Origin: Prado023 sp963706885
Lineage (GTDB): Bacteria; Actinomycetota; Actinomycetes; S36-B12; CAIYMF01
Assembly: GCA_963706885.1 (NCBI GenBank)
Contig: CAVPNX010000019.1
Coordinates: 62,001-126,000 of the forward strand
Reading direction: 5' to 3'
Length of the DNA stretch: 64,000 bases
Positions within the stretch are counted from its first letter, which is position 1. Each line of letters begins with the position of its first letter. Below the pieces are notes generated by a model, which saw only the letters and a program-made list of their open reading frames with translations, was not told the DNA's origin and searched no databases. Positions 1 to 9,895 of the stretch are shown one piece after another. A program made the translations under genes and the position numbers.

Positions 1-441
1 GCGCTGCCCGCCAGTCGGGTGCTGGCAGTCGCCTTGCCGGGGCTGGTCGCGGCCGTGGCCATGGACCCGACCGGCCTCGCCGACGCGTTGGTCGTGCGGC
101 TGCGGGTGCCGGCCCGCCCGGCGTACTCCGTGCTCGCGGGCCTGCGCCTGCTCCCCCTGTTGTCCGACGAGTGGGTGGTCCTGGGTCGCGCCAGCCGGGC
201 CCGGGGACTGGGTGGATCCGGGATCCGCGCCCGCGCCGGTCAGTTCACCTCGATGACGTTCCGGCTGCTGGTGGCTGCCCTGAGGCGGGGAGGCCGGCTG
301 GCGATCGCCCTGGACGCGCGGGGCCTGCGCCCGCGGGCGCCCCGGACCATCGCCCGACCGGTCCGATGGGCTGGGCGTGACACCGTCGCGCTGGTCCTGG
401 CCGCGGCCGCGCTGGGCGTCGCACTGACCACGCGCCTCTGA
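1..441 (+). CDS. ECF transporter T component (EcfT/CbiQ family), 3' part
   Basis: The 146 carboxy-terminal residues of a transmembrane T subunit of an energy-coupling-factor importer; the gene begins before the window. EcfT subunits sit in the membrane and link the substrate-binding S protein to the two ABC ATPases through paired Ala-Arg-Gly coupling helices. Both motifs are visible: SRARGL at about residue 66 of the fragment and LDARGL at about residue 105, spaced as in the family. A final hydrophobic helix closes the protein. The S and A components are presumably upstream, outside the window, so the vitamin or metal carried cannot be told. Confidence 0.82.
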   Translation, partial: ALPASRVLAVALPGLVAAVAMDPTGLADALVVRLRVPARPAYSVLAGLRLLPLLSDEWVVLGRASRARGLGGSGIRARAGQFTSMTFRLLVAALRRGGRLAIALDARGLRPRAPRTIARPVRWAGRDTVALVLAAAALGVALTTRL

Positions 442-559
442 TCGGGGGCGCCGTCGGCACGTCCGCTCCGGCGGCGGTTCCCCTCGCGCAGACCACCGCC
501 CAGCCGGACGTGGGTCGCCCCGGGCGCGGCTCCTGCGCGACCGGTGGGATCATCGGCGC

Positions 560-1381
560 ATGACCGAACAGCAGACCGGCGAGGTGCCAGAGGGATCGGA
601 CGGCCACGTGGTGGTGGAGCGCCGAGGACATGTGCTGGTGATCGGGGTCAACCGGCCGCACAAGCGCAACGCGTGGGACCTGGCCACCATCGATGCGGTG
701 GGCGCTGCCTACCAGGCGCTGGGCACGGATCCCGACCTGCGCGTGGGGGTCGTCCACGGGGTTGGGGAGCACTTCTCCGCGGGCCTGGACCTGGCCGAGG
801 TCGGTCCCGCGGTGGCGGCCAAGGGTCCCGCGGCGCTGTCGGGCGGCTACGACTTCGATCCTTTCGGGGTCTGGGCGCCACCGGTGCCCAAGCCCGTCGT
901 CCTGGCGGTGCAGGGAATCGCCTTCACCCTGAGCATCGAGCTGGCACTGGCCGCCGACATCGTGGTCGCCGCCTCCGACGTGCGCTTCCGCCAGTTGGAG
1001 GTGGGACGCGGGATCATGCCCTTCGGTGGTGCGACCTTCCGCGCGCAGTCCAGCCTCGGCTGGGGCAACGCCATGCGGTTCCTGCTCACGGGCGAGGAGT
1101 TCGGCGCGGATGAGGCCCTGCGGATCGGACTGGTCCAGGAGGTCGTCGCGCCGGGTGAGCAGCTCGCCGAGGCGATCCGGATCGCCGACCTGATTGCCGC
1201 ACAGGCGCCGTTGGGGGTCCAGGCGACGCTGGCCAACTCGCGGGTCGCACGAGCCAGCGGCCCGGCAGCGGCCGTCGATCACCTGCAGGAGGCCCTGCCC
1301 GGCATCATGGCCAGCCAGGACGCGGTTGAGGGCCTGCGCTCGTTCATCGAGCGTCGTCCCGCCCAGTTCGAGGGGCGCTGA
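560..1381 (+). CDS. Crotonase / enoyl-CoA hydratase family protein
   Basis: A 273-residue crotonase-fold protein, usual length for the family, acting on a CoA thioester. The first oxyanion-hole segment is EHFSAGLDL. The two acidic positions used by hydratases are present as IELALAAD and QLEVGRGIMP. The second oxyanion loop reads GIAFTLSIEL in place of the usual GxAxGGGxEL, so the glycine triplet is missing; true hydratase activity is therefore unsure and another crotonase reaction is possible. It starts at ATG 560, is not overlapped by neighbours, and is followed by the mutarotase gene with its own promoter. The substrate cannot be predicted. Confidence 0.8.
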   Translation: MTEQQTGEVPEGSDGHVVVERRGHVLVIGVNRPHKRNAWDLATIDAVGAAYQALGTDPDLRVGVVHGVGEHFSAGLDLAEVGPAVAAKGPAALSGGYDFDPFGVWAPPVPKPVVLAVQGIAFTLSIELALAADIVVAASDVRFRQLEVGRGIMPFGGATFRAQSSLGWGNAMRFLLTGEEFGADEALRIGLVQEVVAPGEQLAEAIRIADLIAAQAPLGVQATLANSRVARASGPAAAVDHLQEALPGIMASQDAVEGLRSFIERRPAQFEGR

Positions 1382-1463
1382 CTGCGGGGCTCACCCCATG
1401 CCGGTCCGGGGAGGGCCGGGCGATCCGCGGCTCGTGGGCAGGAGCGGGGCCGCCGGACCGGCG

Positions 1464-1475
1464 TAGGGTCGGCAC
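1464..1475 (+). promoter_or_regulatory. -10 box of a leaderless transcript
   Basis: TAGGGT at 1464-1469 followed by six bases and then the GTG start at 1476. This spacing puts the transcription start on the start codon, so the mutarotase mRNA is probably leaderless. Confidence 0.55.
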
Positions 1476-2291
1476 GTGACCATCGCTGAGCGACCGATCG
1501 TTGCCGAGGCCCCGGGGGTGCGGATCACCGCCAGTGCCCGGGGTGCGCACCTGATGAGCTGGACCACCCACGGCGTGGACCGGCTCTGGATGAGCCCCCT
1601 GTCGACGGTCGGGCAGTCCGAGGCGCTGCGTGGAGGTGTCCCCGTGCTGTTCCCCCAGTTCGGCACCTTCGGCGACCTGCCCAAGCATGGATTCGCCCGC
1701 ACCGCGGACTGGCAGCAGGTGCCTGCCGCCGCGCAGCAGGGCCGGGCGACCCTGTCGTTCCAGCTCACGGACTCCGCGGAGTCGCGCGCCGTGTGGCCGC
1801 ACCCGTTCCGTGTCCGTCTGGACATCTCGGCATCCCCCAGCGAGCTGACGATGGACCTCACGGTCGACAACCGTGGGCCCGACGTCGCCCGGTTCACCGG
1901 CGGCCTGCACACCTACCTGGCCGTGGCCGACCCCGAGGCGTGGATCGAGGGCATGGCCGGCGGACATGCCTGGGACGGGGTCTCCACGCAGGCCCCCACG
2001 TTCCCGGTCCGGCTCTCCGGGCCGGTCCGCGCCCTCGACGAGCAGGACCTCGTGGTCCACGGCGTGGTCGCGCCGCTGGTCCTCCACGACGCCGTCCTGG
2101 GGGACATGCACGTGGTGGCCCGCGGATTCTCCCACCGGGTGGTCTGGAACCCGGGTCCTGCGCACACCCTGCCGGATGTCGGCCCGGGCGACGAGGCGCG
2201 GTTCGTCTGCATCGAACCGGTGTCGGTCACCCCGGTCGTGCTGCCGGCGGGCGGGACCTGGGAGGGCCGCCAGCGGCTGCACGTCACCTGA
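1476..2291 (+). CDS. D-hexose-6-phosphate mutarotase (aldose 1-epimerase superfamily, YeaD type)
   Basis: A 271-residue galactose-mutarotase-fold enzyme that should interconvert the alpha and beta anomers of glucose 6-phosphate or related hexose phosphates in the cytosol. Family marks are RGGVPVLFPQFG around residue 52, PKHGFAR with the catalytic His around residue 69, and a late FVCIEPV segment with the catalytic Glu. The GTG start is set by the -10 box six bases upstream and by the family amino terminus. It stands alone between the crotonase gene and the convergent deaminase gene. Confidence 0.88.
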   Translation: MTIAERPIVAEAPGVRITASARGAHLMSWTTHGVDRLWMSPLSTVGQSEALRGGVPVLFPQFGTFGDLPKHGFARTADWQQVPAAAQQGRATLSFQLTDSAESRAVWPHPFRVRLDISASPSELTMDLTVDNRGPDVARFTGGLHTYLAVADPEAWIEGMAGGHAWDGVSTQAPTFPVRLSGPVRALDEQDLVVHGVVAPLVLHDAVLGDMHVVARGFSHRVVWNPGPAHTLPDVGPGDEARFVCIEPVSVTPVVLPAGGTWEGRQRLHVT

Positions 2292-2340
2292 GTCGCTCCG
2301 GCGGCTGAGCCGGGCTGGCCGGGTCACGCGTTGTGGGCGC

Positions 2341-2763
2341 TCAGGCCGCGCGGACCTGCCACGCGCCGCCGGGCCAGACGGCGCGGGTGACGCCCGACCC
2401 GGCGATCATCCGGCGGCACCCGTCGCACGGTTCGTGCGTGACGTAGATGGTGGCCGCCTCCGCGCGGCTGCGGTCGGCGTACAGCAGGCAGTTCTGCTCG
2501 GCGTGCAGGGCCACGCAGGCTCCGGCACCGGTGTCGTAGGAGCTTCCCGGGGCGACGGCTGCCGAGTCGAGCAGGCCGCGGGGGCACTCACCGGCCAGGC
2601 AGGACGGGCCACCTGAGGCCGCCCCGTTGTAGCCGGTGGCGACGATCCGGTGGTTGGACACCAGGACCGCACCCACGCGCCGTCGCCGGCAGTCAGCCCG
2701 GGCCGCCACGGCGGCGGCGATCCCGAGGAAGTACTCATCCCAGCCAGGTCGGGTGAACTCCAT
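2341..2763 (-). CDS. Deoxycytidylate (dCMP) deaminase family protein
   Basis: A 140-residue zinc deaminase of the ComEB/dCMP deaminase family, expected to convert dCMP to dUMP for thymidylate synthesis. The zinc site is visible as ALHAEQN (His and the catalytic Glu) and HEPCDGCRRMI (two Cys). The extra Cys-containing insertion typical of dCMP deaminases (GGPSCLAGECPRG) precedes it. ATG 2763 is chosen because the frame upstream of it is low-quality sequence overlapping the aquaporin terminator; MEFTRPGWDEYFLGIA is the normal family start. It lies downstream of aqpZ, separated by a strong hairpin. Confidence 0.85.
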   Translation of the reverse strand: MEFTRPGWDEYFLGIAAAVAARADCRRRRVGAVLVSNHRIVATGYNGAASGGPSCLAGECPRGLLDSAAVAPGSSYDTGAGACVALHAEQNCLLYADRSRAEAATIYVTHEPCDGCRRMIAGSGVTRAVWPGGAWQVRAA

Positions 2764-2830
2764 GGCGAGATTGTCGCTGAGCGTTCGGGTGGACCATGAC
2801 CCGCCCCGCCGTGACCCGGTGCCACACGCG

Positions 2831-2871
2831 CGTGATGCCCGCCTCCCGAGGGTCCGGGGACGGGCATCACG
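2831..2871 (-). terminator. Hairpin terminator of aqpZ
   Basis: CGTGATGCCCG (2831-2841) is the exact reverse complement of CGGGCATCACG (2861-2871), giving an 11-bp stem and a 19-base loop 20 bases after the aqpZ stop. There is no T-run, as is common for high-GC terminators. Confidence 0.65.
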
Positions 2872-2891
2872 CGGTGCGCGCAGGTGGTGGA

Positions 2892-3659
2892 TCAGACGGT
2901 CGCGGCGTCGCGGGACTCCGAGGTCTCCATGTCGCCACGGAGCTCGATGACCTCCTCCGCGGCATCCTCGACGCGGGTCAGCTTCCAGAGCGCCACGGCG
3001 ATCAGGGAGCCGACCAGCGGGGCCGCGATGAACAGCCACACCTGCGACAGTGCGGTGCCGCCCTCGAACAGCGCGGGGCCGAAGGAGCGGGCCGGGTTGA
3101 CCGAGGTGCCCGTCAGCGGGATGCCCACCAGGTGCACGGCGGTCAGCGACAGTCCGATGGCCAGGCCGGCCAGGGCCGGGGTGGCGACCTTCTCGGTGAC
3201 CAGCAGGATCACCAGCACGAACGCGGCAGTCAGCAGGGTCTCGAGGACGAAGGCGCCGGGCATGTTGATCGCGCCGTTGTCGTAGCCGTTGGTGCCCAGG
3301 GCGCCGGTGCGGTCGATCACGTCGAAGGAGGTCACGAAGAGCTTGAGCACCGCCGCACCGGCGATCGCGCCGGCGAACTGCGCGGCGGCGTACGCGGCGC
3401 CCTCGCGGCCCGGCATGCGCTTGGCAACGACCATGGCCAGGGTGACGGCGGGGTTGACGTGCGTGCCCGAGACCGGGCCGAACGCGTAGGCCAGCATCAG
3501 CACGACGAGGCCGAAGGCGAACGCGACGCCCACGGTGCCGGAGGCCGGGCCGGCGGCATCGGCACCGACGCCGCCGCCGATGCCGAACACGGCCGCGCCG
3601 ACGGCGAGGAAGACCAGGAGGAAGGTGCCGATGAACTCAGCACCGAGCTTGCGACTCAT
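2892..3659 (-). CDS. aqpZ: Aquaporin Z-like MIP channel
   Basis: A 255-residue major intrinsic protein forming a water channel in the cytoplasmic membrane. Both pore motifs are intact: GTHVNPAVTLA in the first half and GTSVNPARSFGPAL in the second, with six hydrophobic helices around them. The Arg after the second NPA and the overall length fit the aquaporin Z group better than the glycerol facilitators. The carboxy end is short and acidic. It is preceded by about 290 bases with no gene and followed by a strong hairpin, so it is probably its own transcription unit. Confidence 0.92.
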   Translation of the reverse strand: MSRKLGAEFIGTFLLVFLAVGAAVFGIGGGVGADAAGPASGTVGVAFAFGLVVLMLAYAFGPVSGTHVNPAVTLAMVVAKRMPGREGAAYAAAQFAGAIAGAAVLKLFVTSFDVIDRTGALGTNGYDNGAINMPGAFVLETLLTAAFVLVILLVTEKVATPALAGLAIGLSLTAVHLVGIPLTGTSVNPARSFGPALFEGGTALSQVWLFIAAPLVGSLIAVALWKLTRVEDAAEEVIELRGDMETSESRDAATV

Positions 3660-3951
3660 GACAGGGGGAACCTTTCGGATGACATGGAGAAGGGCTCCTC
3701 GAACCGGGGAGCCCCTGTGGATTCAGAGCACGTTGATGTGGCAGCAGGTTACCGCCGTGGACTGCCTCCCAAACCTGATCCGACCCCCGGATGCTGGCGT
3801 TGCCGCTCACTCCACGCACGGGAACGGTGTTCGGCGGCGCTGGTGTGAGGAGTCTCACACCGCCCGCGTCCGGAGCCCGGGGCATGGTCGTCCCGCGCAT
3901 CCGTCGCGTGTGACCGCACTCTCGCCGCCGTCGGGCGCTGAGGCCGCCCGG
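3660..3951. other. Intergenic leader region upstream of aqpZ
   Basis: No gene is visible. On the aqpZ strand it holds a hairpin (7-bp stem GGGCTCC at 3692-3698 with GGAGCCC at 3708-3714) lying 33-55 bases before the aqpZ start, where it could act in the mRNA leader. The rest shows no convincing structure. Confidence 0.35.
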
Positions 3952-4209
3952 TCAGCTCGGGATCAGGCCAGCGGCCTCGAGGTCGGAGCGCAGGGCGGGA
4001 TCGGACGGCTCGGTCAGGTGGTGCCCATCAGGGAACACCACGACGGGGATCGACTGCCGGCCCCCGTTCAGGGCCTTCATCGTCTCCAGCGCGTCCGCAT
4101 CCGCATCCACGTCCACGTACGTGTAGGGGACAGCCAGGCGGTCCAGGAGCTTCTTGGACCGGCGGCAGTCGGGGCACCAGTCGGCGCCGTACACAGTCAG
4201 GTCAGCCAT
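3952..4209 (-). CDS. Glutaredoxin-like protein (mycoredoxin type)
   Basis: An 85-residue thioredoxin-fold protein with active site WCPDC at residues 11-15 and the cis-proline segment QSIPVVVF. In actinobacteria such short glutaredoxins accept electrons from mycothiol and reduce mixed disulfides; the mycothiol genes mshA and mshD elsewhere in the window support this. The CPDC active site differs from the CGYC or CPYC of the characterised mycoredoxin-1, so equivalence is not certain. It stands alone between aqpZ and the M20 gene, on the same strand. Confidence 0.8.
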   Translation of the reverse strand: MADLTVYGADWCPDCRRSKKLLDRLAVPYTYVDVDADADALETMKALNGGRQSIPVVVFPDGHHLTEPSDPALRSDLEAAGLIPS

Positions 4210-4299
4210 GGGCCAATGGTCGCACCTTCGGCAACCTCCCGCCCCCAGAGGTCCCGCGCCAAGGGCCCCGCCGCCCGCGCGGCCGGCGAGCGCGGCGGG

Positions 4300-5622
4300 C
4301 TACCCCTGGGCGGCCATCCAGCCGATCGTGGCCAGGACCAGGGACTTCGTGCCGAACGCAATGGCGCTCTCGTCGACGTCGAACGTGGGTCGGTGCAGGT
4401 CGAGGCGCTCCGCGCGACCCGGCCAGTGGGTGCCGAGGCGGGCGTAGCAGCCGGGCACGAGGCCCTGGTACCAGCCGAACGTGTCCCCGCCCCATGAGTG
4501 CGCGGTGTCGCGAACCGCATCGGGCCCGCCGGCCACCAGCGCCGCGCTGGCCATCATCCGGGTGGCGGCGGCGTCGTTGATCACGGGGGTCACGCCGGGG
4601 CGGTGGCGCAGGTACCAGTGCAGGCCGTCGGGACGCGAGCCCTCGTGCCCCTCGGCATCGGGGCGCACGTCGGTGCCCAGCACCGTCGCGATCGCATGCG
4701 GGACGATCGACATCAGGGCGTCGGAGACGGTGGGGTCGGGGGTCCGGACCGAGCCGGTGATGTCCGCCTCGGCCGGGATGACGTTGGATGCCGAGCCGGT
4801 GTGGATCGTTCCGAAGACGAGCCGGACCTCACCGCGGGCCGGGGCGGCTGCCAGGCCGTCAGCGGCAGCCTGCACCACGACCGGCAGCTCGCGCACGACG
4901 CGGGCCACCTCGTCGGCCAGGTTCACGGTCAGCGACGGCCGCGCCGTGTGCCCGCCCGGGCCGGTCATCCGGATCGCCACGTGGTGGGAGGCCGAGGTGA
5001 TCGGCCCGATCCGGCAGCCGAGCTGGCCGGCGTCGAGCTTCGGGTCGCAGTGCACCCCGAAGATGCCCTGCACGCCGTCCATCCCACCGTCGGCGATGAC
5101 GTCCAGGGCTCCACCGGGCAGGGACTCCTCGGACGGCTCGAACACCAGCCGGACGCGGCCGCGGATCCGCCCCGAGTCGATGAGCTCGCGCAGGACCAGC
5201 CCTGCGCCGAGGACGACGGCCGTGTGGACATCATGCCCGCAGGCGTGACAGGCACCCTGATTCATCGAGCGGTAGGGCACGTCCTTGGCGTCGTGCATGA
5301 CCAGGGCGTCGATGTCGGCGCGCAGCGCCACCAGCGGCCCCTCGTGGCCGATGTCGCACAGGAGGCCGGTCCCCACGCTCAGGACCCGCGGGGAGAGCCC
5401 CTCCGCCTGGAGCCGCTCGCGCAGGGCGGCGGTGGTCTCATGCTCGGCGCGGCTGACCTCGGGGCGGGCATGCAGCCAGCGTCGGGTGTAGACCAGCTCG
5501 CCGGACTTGTGCTCGACCATCGCCTGCACGACGTGCAGCAGCTCCGGGTCGATGGGCATCCCCGTGAGGTCGGACCCCAGGTCCTCGATCGGGGGGCCCG
5601 GCACAGTGACGCTCACACTCAT
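4300..5622 (-). CDS. M20D-family amidohydrolase (AmiA/HipO-like)
   Basis: A 440-residue zinc or manganese peptidase-family amidohydrolase, cytosolic, that should cleave an N-acyl amino acid or similar amide. Metal ligands are visible as CHACGHDVHT near residue 130 and EPSEES near residue 170, and the lid domain carries GPGGHTARPS. The ATG start overlaps the stop of the upstream glutamate-cysteine ligase-like gene (ATGA), so the two are translationally coupled. The coupling suggests work on a gamma-glutamyl or related acylated compound, but the substrate is inference. Confidence 0.86.
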   Translation of the reverse strand: MSVSVTVPGPPIEDLGSDLTGMPIDPELLHVVQAMVEHKSGELVYTRRWLHARPEVSRAEHETTAALRERLQAEGLSPRVLSVGTGLLCDIGHEGPLVALRADIDALVMHDAKDVPYRSMNQGACHACGHDVHTAVVLGAGLVLRELIDSGRIRGRVRLVFEPSEESLPGGALDVIADGGMDGVQGIFGVHCDPKLDAGQLGCRIGPITSASHHVAIRMTGPGGHTARPSLTVNLADEVARVVRELPVVVQAAADGLAAAPARGEVRLVFGTIHTGSASNVIPAEADITGSVRTPDPTVSDALMSIVPHAIATVLGTDVRPDAEGHEGSRPDGLHWYLRHRPGVTPVINDAAATRMMASAALVAGGPDAVRDTAHSWGGDTFGWYQGLVPGCYARLGTHWPGRAERLDLHRPTFDVDESAIAFGTKSLVLATIGWMAAQG

Positions 5623-6756
5623 CCTCCGACGCGGTCGTTGGCGAACTCCCGACGCAGCAGCTCCACCACGTCGCGCAGGGTGCCACCCTCGGCGACGACC
5701 GCGCGCTGGCGGACGTAGCTGGGCTGGTGGTCAAGGATATCGAGCACCCGGTCGAGGTCCGCCTCGGTGCCCAGGGCCACAGCGTCGGGGCGGACCCGCC
5801 GCACCCACTCGCCGACCTCGTCGGACGAGGGAGGTCACCGAACCGTCACCGTGGACGAGGGTGGCATCGATCCCGTAGCGAGCCGCGCGCCACTTGTTCT
5901 CCCGGAGCACCCAGTCCGGCTCGCGGGGGAACAGCTCGCCGGCGTCGATCCGCCGGCACAAGTGGGCGACGGCCGCCTGTGCCAGGGCCGCCAGTGCGGA
6001 CAGCTCGGTCAACGTGGCCATCCCGTCACACATGCGCAGCTCGACCGTTCCCCAGCCCGGGCTGGGCCGGATGTCCCACCAGAGCTCCTTGACCGTCTCG
6101 ATCGTGCCGGCGCGGATGAGGATCTCGACGAGCCGTTCGAAGTCCGCCCAGTCCTCGAGCTCCGGTGGCAGGCTGGCCGAGGGCATCGACTCGAAGACCT
6201 TGGTGCGCATCGAGGCCAAACCGGTGTCGTCCCCGAACCAGAAGGGGCTCGAGGCCGACAGGGCCACGAAGTGGGGGAGCAGGTTGGTCAGGGCATTGGT
6301 GACCGCGATCGCGTGGTCACCTGTGGGGACCCCGACATGGAAGTGCACCCCGTGGATCATCATCCGCCGCGCCGGCCACTGGATCTTGTCCACGAGGCGG
6401 GCGTAGCGATCGTCCTCGGTCAGTCGCAGCCGGTTCCAGCTGGAGAACGGATGGACCCCGGTCCCGATCAGCGCCAGGTGCCGGCGGCGCAGCATCGGCT
6501 GGAGCTCGGCGACGGTTGCGGCCAGGTCGGCGTGCGCCTCCGCAGGGGTTGCGCACACTCCTGTGATCAGCTCGATGGTCGACTGGAACAGCTCCTGGTG
6601 GATCCGCGGGTGGGCACCGCCGGGGTATCGGGAACCTGCCTCGGCGAGCACCTCCGGCGCGGCGCACTCCAGCTCGTCGGTCTCGTCATGGACGAGGCCC
6701 ATCTCGATCTCCACCCCGAGCGTGTGCGCCGGGGAGCTGGTGAAGGCGATCGGCAT
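5619..6756 (-). CDS. Glutamate-cysteine ligase family 2 protein (GCS2/YbdK), frameshifted
   Basis: A carboxylate-amine ligase of the GCS2 family, which joins glutamate through its gamma-carboxyl to an amine such as cysteine using ATP. The amino-terminal 305 or so residues read in one frame from ATG 6756 (TLGVEIEMGLV, MMIHGVHFHVGVP, ELRMCDGMAT). The last 70 residues, ending at the stop that overlaps the M20 start, are in the next frame. One extra base near 5823, just after SVTSLV, restores a continuous protein of about 378 residues, so this may be an assembly error. A GGAGGA ribosome site precedes the ATG. It is divergent from ggt, which suggests a gamma-glutamyl peptide pathway. Confidence 0.8.
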
Positions 6757-6805
6757 GAGTTCCTCCGGTGCGGCAACGCGTGGATGGGTCTCAGGCTAGG
6801 GCCAC

Positions 6806-6818
6806 TACCCTTCGGGGT
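6806..6818 (+). promoter_or_regulatory. -10 box of ggt, leaderless
   Basis: TACCCT at 6806-6811, seven bases, then the GTG start of ggt at 6819. The overlapping sequence on the other strand has TAGCCT at 6793-6798, a possible -10 for the divergent ligase gene. Confidence 0.5.
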
Positions 6819-8323
6819 GTGGTTCCTGATCCCGTCGGCAGCGCAGTGGCGTACGGCGGCCCCGGTTCGGCTGCCGTGGCCGCGGGGAGCGTCGCCGACC
6901 GCGCGCGCCGGTGCCGAGGTGCTGGCGGCCGGTGGCAACGCCGTCGACGCGGTCCTGGCGGCGACGTTCGCAGCCACCGTGGCCGAGCAGGCGGTGGCCT
7001 CCCTGGGAGGTGGCGGGTTCCTCATGGTCCGCCGCCCCGACGGCCAGGTGCACGTGCGCGACTCGTTCGTCGACACCCCGGGACGAGGGCTCCCGGTCGA
7101 CGAGCTCGACCTGCACTTCCTCCCGATGGACGTCGTCTACCCGAGCACCGTGCAGACGTTCCACGTGGGCATGGGGTCGGTGGCGGTCCCGGGCCTGCTG
7201 GCCGGGATCCTCTCCGCCCACGACGAGTTCGCCCGGCTCCCATTGGCGTCCCTCGTCGCCCCTGCGCGCAGGTACGCCGCCGAGGGGGTCGTCATGGAGC
7301 CGGCCCAGGGGATCCTCACCGGCCTCATCCGGGAGCTCGTCGGGCTGTCCCCGGAGAGCCGGAAGCTGGTCGAGCGCGATGGGCGGTGGCTGGGGGCCGG
7401 GGACGCTGATCCGCAATCCCGACCTCGCGCGGTTCCTCGACGCGCTTGCCGACGGAACCGTCACCTCGATCCAGAGCACTGCGTTCGCCGCCCCCCTGCT
7501 GGCGGCAATGCGGCACGGTGGGCTGGTGACCGCCGCCGACCTGGACGGCTACGAGGTGCGCCACCGCAGCCCGATCGTCGCCGAGCGGTCCGGACACCAG
7601 TTCTTCACCAACCCGCCGCCGTCGTTCGGCGGCTCGATCATCGCCGACACCCTGGCGGTGGCCCCCGGCTTCGACCCCGAGGACGCGCGCGGGTGGATCG
7701 GGCTGGTCGAGACGCTCGTGGCGGCCACGCGCCACCGGCGCAGCGGGGCGACGGCGCCGCTGACCGCGACCGGCACCACGCACGCCAGTGCCGTCGACGC
7801 GGACGGCATGGTCGCCTCGATGACGACCTCCAACGGCGTCACCTCCGGCTTCGTGATCCCGGGCACCGGCATCCAGCTGAACAACATGCTCGGTGAGGCC
7901 GACCTCAACCCCGACGGGTTCCACGCGACGCCGCCTGGCCAGCGGATGGGGTCGATGATGAGCCCGTCGATCCTGGTCGCCCCGGACGGGGGTGTGCTCG
8001 CGCTGGGCACGGGCGGGTCGGAGCGGATCCGCTCGTCCATGGTCGAGGTCCTGATGCGCATGGTGGACGGCGGGCAGACGCTGGCGCAGGCCGTGTCGGC
8101 GGCGCGCGTCCACCCCGACGCCCGGGGGCTGCAGGTCGAGCCGATGCTGCCTGCCGAGGTGATCGATGGGCTGAGCGCCTGTGCGATCGGCCCGGTCAAC
8201 GTGTGGCCGGCGCACAACCTGTTCTTCGGCGGGGTCAACGCCGTCCAGCGCACTCCCGATGGGTCCGTGGTGGCGGTGGCCGATGGTCGGCGCGGTGGGG
8301 GAGCGCTGGTCGTCGCGACCTGA
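6819..8323 (+). CDS. Gamma-glutamyltransferase family protein, two frameshifts
   Basis: An N-terminal-nucleophile hydrolase that cleaves gamma-glutamyl bonds. Three frames must be joined: the amino terminus from GTG 6819 to about 6900, then EVLAAGGNAVDAV through about 7400, then TLIRNPDL to the stop. Each join needs removal of one extra base, the second in a G-rich run. The catalytic Thr motif TGTTHASAVDADG is intact, as are SNGVTSGFVIPGTGIQLNNM and the late GTGGSERI. The region ahead of the nucleophile is short, and the whole protein would be about 500 residues with no obvious signal peptide, so it may be a compact cytosolic enzyme. It is divergent from the gamma-glutamyl ligase-like gene. 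Confidence 0.82.
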
Positions 8324-8363
8324 GTGCGGACCTCGCCTCGCGGGTCGGCCACCGCACACGGGC

Positions 8364-9744
8364 TCAGGCCCAGTGCGGCGCCCTGTGGGACAGCACCCGC
8401 CACGAATGGCCCGGAACGGTCAGGAGGTCGGGCTCGTGGGCTGCGCCCTCGGACTGGACCTCGATCGTCGCCTCGGGCAGTTCGACCGGGAACACGGCAG
8501 GCTCGTCGGCGATGTTGAGCAGGGCGCAGATCCGTCGGCCCTGCGCCACTGGCTGGGGCCGTCTGCAGGGCAAGGGCGGTGTTGGTGACGTGCTCCACAG
8601 TGGGCCGGCCGTGGGTCATCCAGGGATGCCGGGTGCGCATCTCGATCAGTTGGCGGTGCAGGTGGTGGATCGGCCACCCCCACGGGGCCAGGCCGTCCGG
8701 GCGATCCGGGAACATGGGTCGCACGGCCTCGTCGCCGCCGAACTGGTCCTCCTTGATGCCGCGGAACGCCTGCTCGTCGCCGTAGTACACCGCCGGCGTC
8801 CCGGGCAGTGTGAACAGGGCGGCGATCGCGTGGCCGAAGTGGCGCTGGTCCTCGATGTTGCTGGCGATGCGTGTCGTGTCGTGGTTGCCGACGAAGGTCA
8901 GGGGTGGGTTCTGGGATGCGTACTCGGCCAGGCGCTCGATCTGCCAGGTGAGGTCGAAGTAGTTGGCCTCGTTCAACGAGCGCCACAGCGGGCGCCACAG
9001 CCCGTAGGCCGTCACCGCGTCGAGGGTGGTCTCGGCCAGGATCTGGGGCGGTTCGCCGTGGATGTACTCGCCGACGAACCACGCATCGGGATGCCGCTCG
9101 CGTACCCGGGCCAGCACCTCGCGCCAGAACTCGGGCGCGACCGCGTACGCGGCGTCCAGCCGCCACCCGTCAGCTCCCCGGGTGAGCCAGTGGTCCATCA
9201 CGTGGACCACGTAGCCGAGGACCGCCGGGTCCTTGTGGTTCAGCGTGACGAGGTTGCCGTGGCCCTCGAACACGTCGTAGTGGGGTTCCCCGGCCTCGTG
9301 CGGCCAACGCAGGTCGAACCACTGCGCCGCCTGGGCGCCGGCTCCCTGGGGGTGCGGTCCAGCGGCCCTGGCGACCTGGAACATCGGATGGCCGTAGCCG
9401 ACGTGGTTGAACACCCCGTCCAGCAGCACGCGCATGCCGCGGTCGTGGCATGCGCGGATGAGGTCGTCGAAGTCGCGCTCGTCACCGAGGCGGTGATCGA
9501 TGTGCAGGTGGTCGGTCGTGTCGTAGCCGTGGGTCTCGGAGGCGAAGACCGGCCCGAGCTGCAGTCCGCGACAGCCCAGGTCGTGGGCGTAGTCCAACCA
9601 GTTGGTCAGGTGCCGCAGGCGATGCACCACACCGTGGGCCTGCCCCGTCTCCGGCTCGGCTCCCGAGAAGCCCAGGGGATAGACGTGCCACCACGTCAGC
9701 CCGTCGAGCCATGTCGCTCCCACGGGCACGAATCTACGCGACAT
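8364..9744 (-). CDS. GH13 alpha-amylase family enzyme, one frameshift
   Basis: An alpha-glucan-acting glycoside hydrolase family 13 protein of about 460 residues. The four conserved GH13 regions are present: DGVFNHVG, GWRLDAAYA with the nucleophile Asp, VGEYIHGE with the acid-base Glu, and FVGNHDTTR. The last 65 or so residues (ICALLNIADEPAVF to APHWA) lie in the next frame; one extra base near 8562 explains this. The carboxy part resembles the short all-beta domain C. No signal peptide is visible at ATG 9744, so it probably acts on intracellular glycogen or maltodextrin, consistent with glgM and glgC in the window. It converges with ggt. Confidence 0.84.
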
Positions 9745-9895
9745 CGGTGCCGATCGGCAGACCGGACTCGCCTGGAGCGCACGAATCGTCACCGAACGTG
9801 ATCGTCCCCGGGCCTCAGGCGTCCGTGCGGGGGGCGTCGCGAGCCCTCGATGCCCGTCAATCCACAGGTATCGCACAAGTTGTGGATAAGTTCGC

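Noticed and set aside
3692..3714. Riboswitch in the aqpZ leader
   Set aside because: Only one simple hairpin is visible and it matches no riboswitch class I know.
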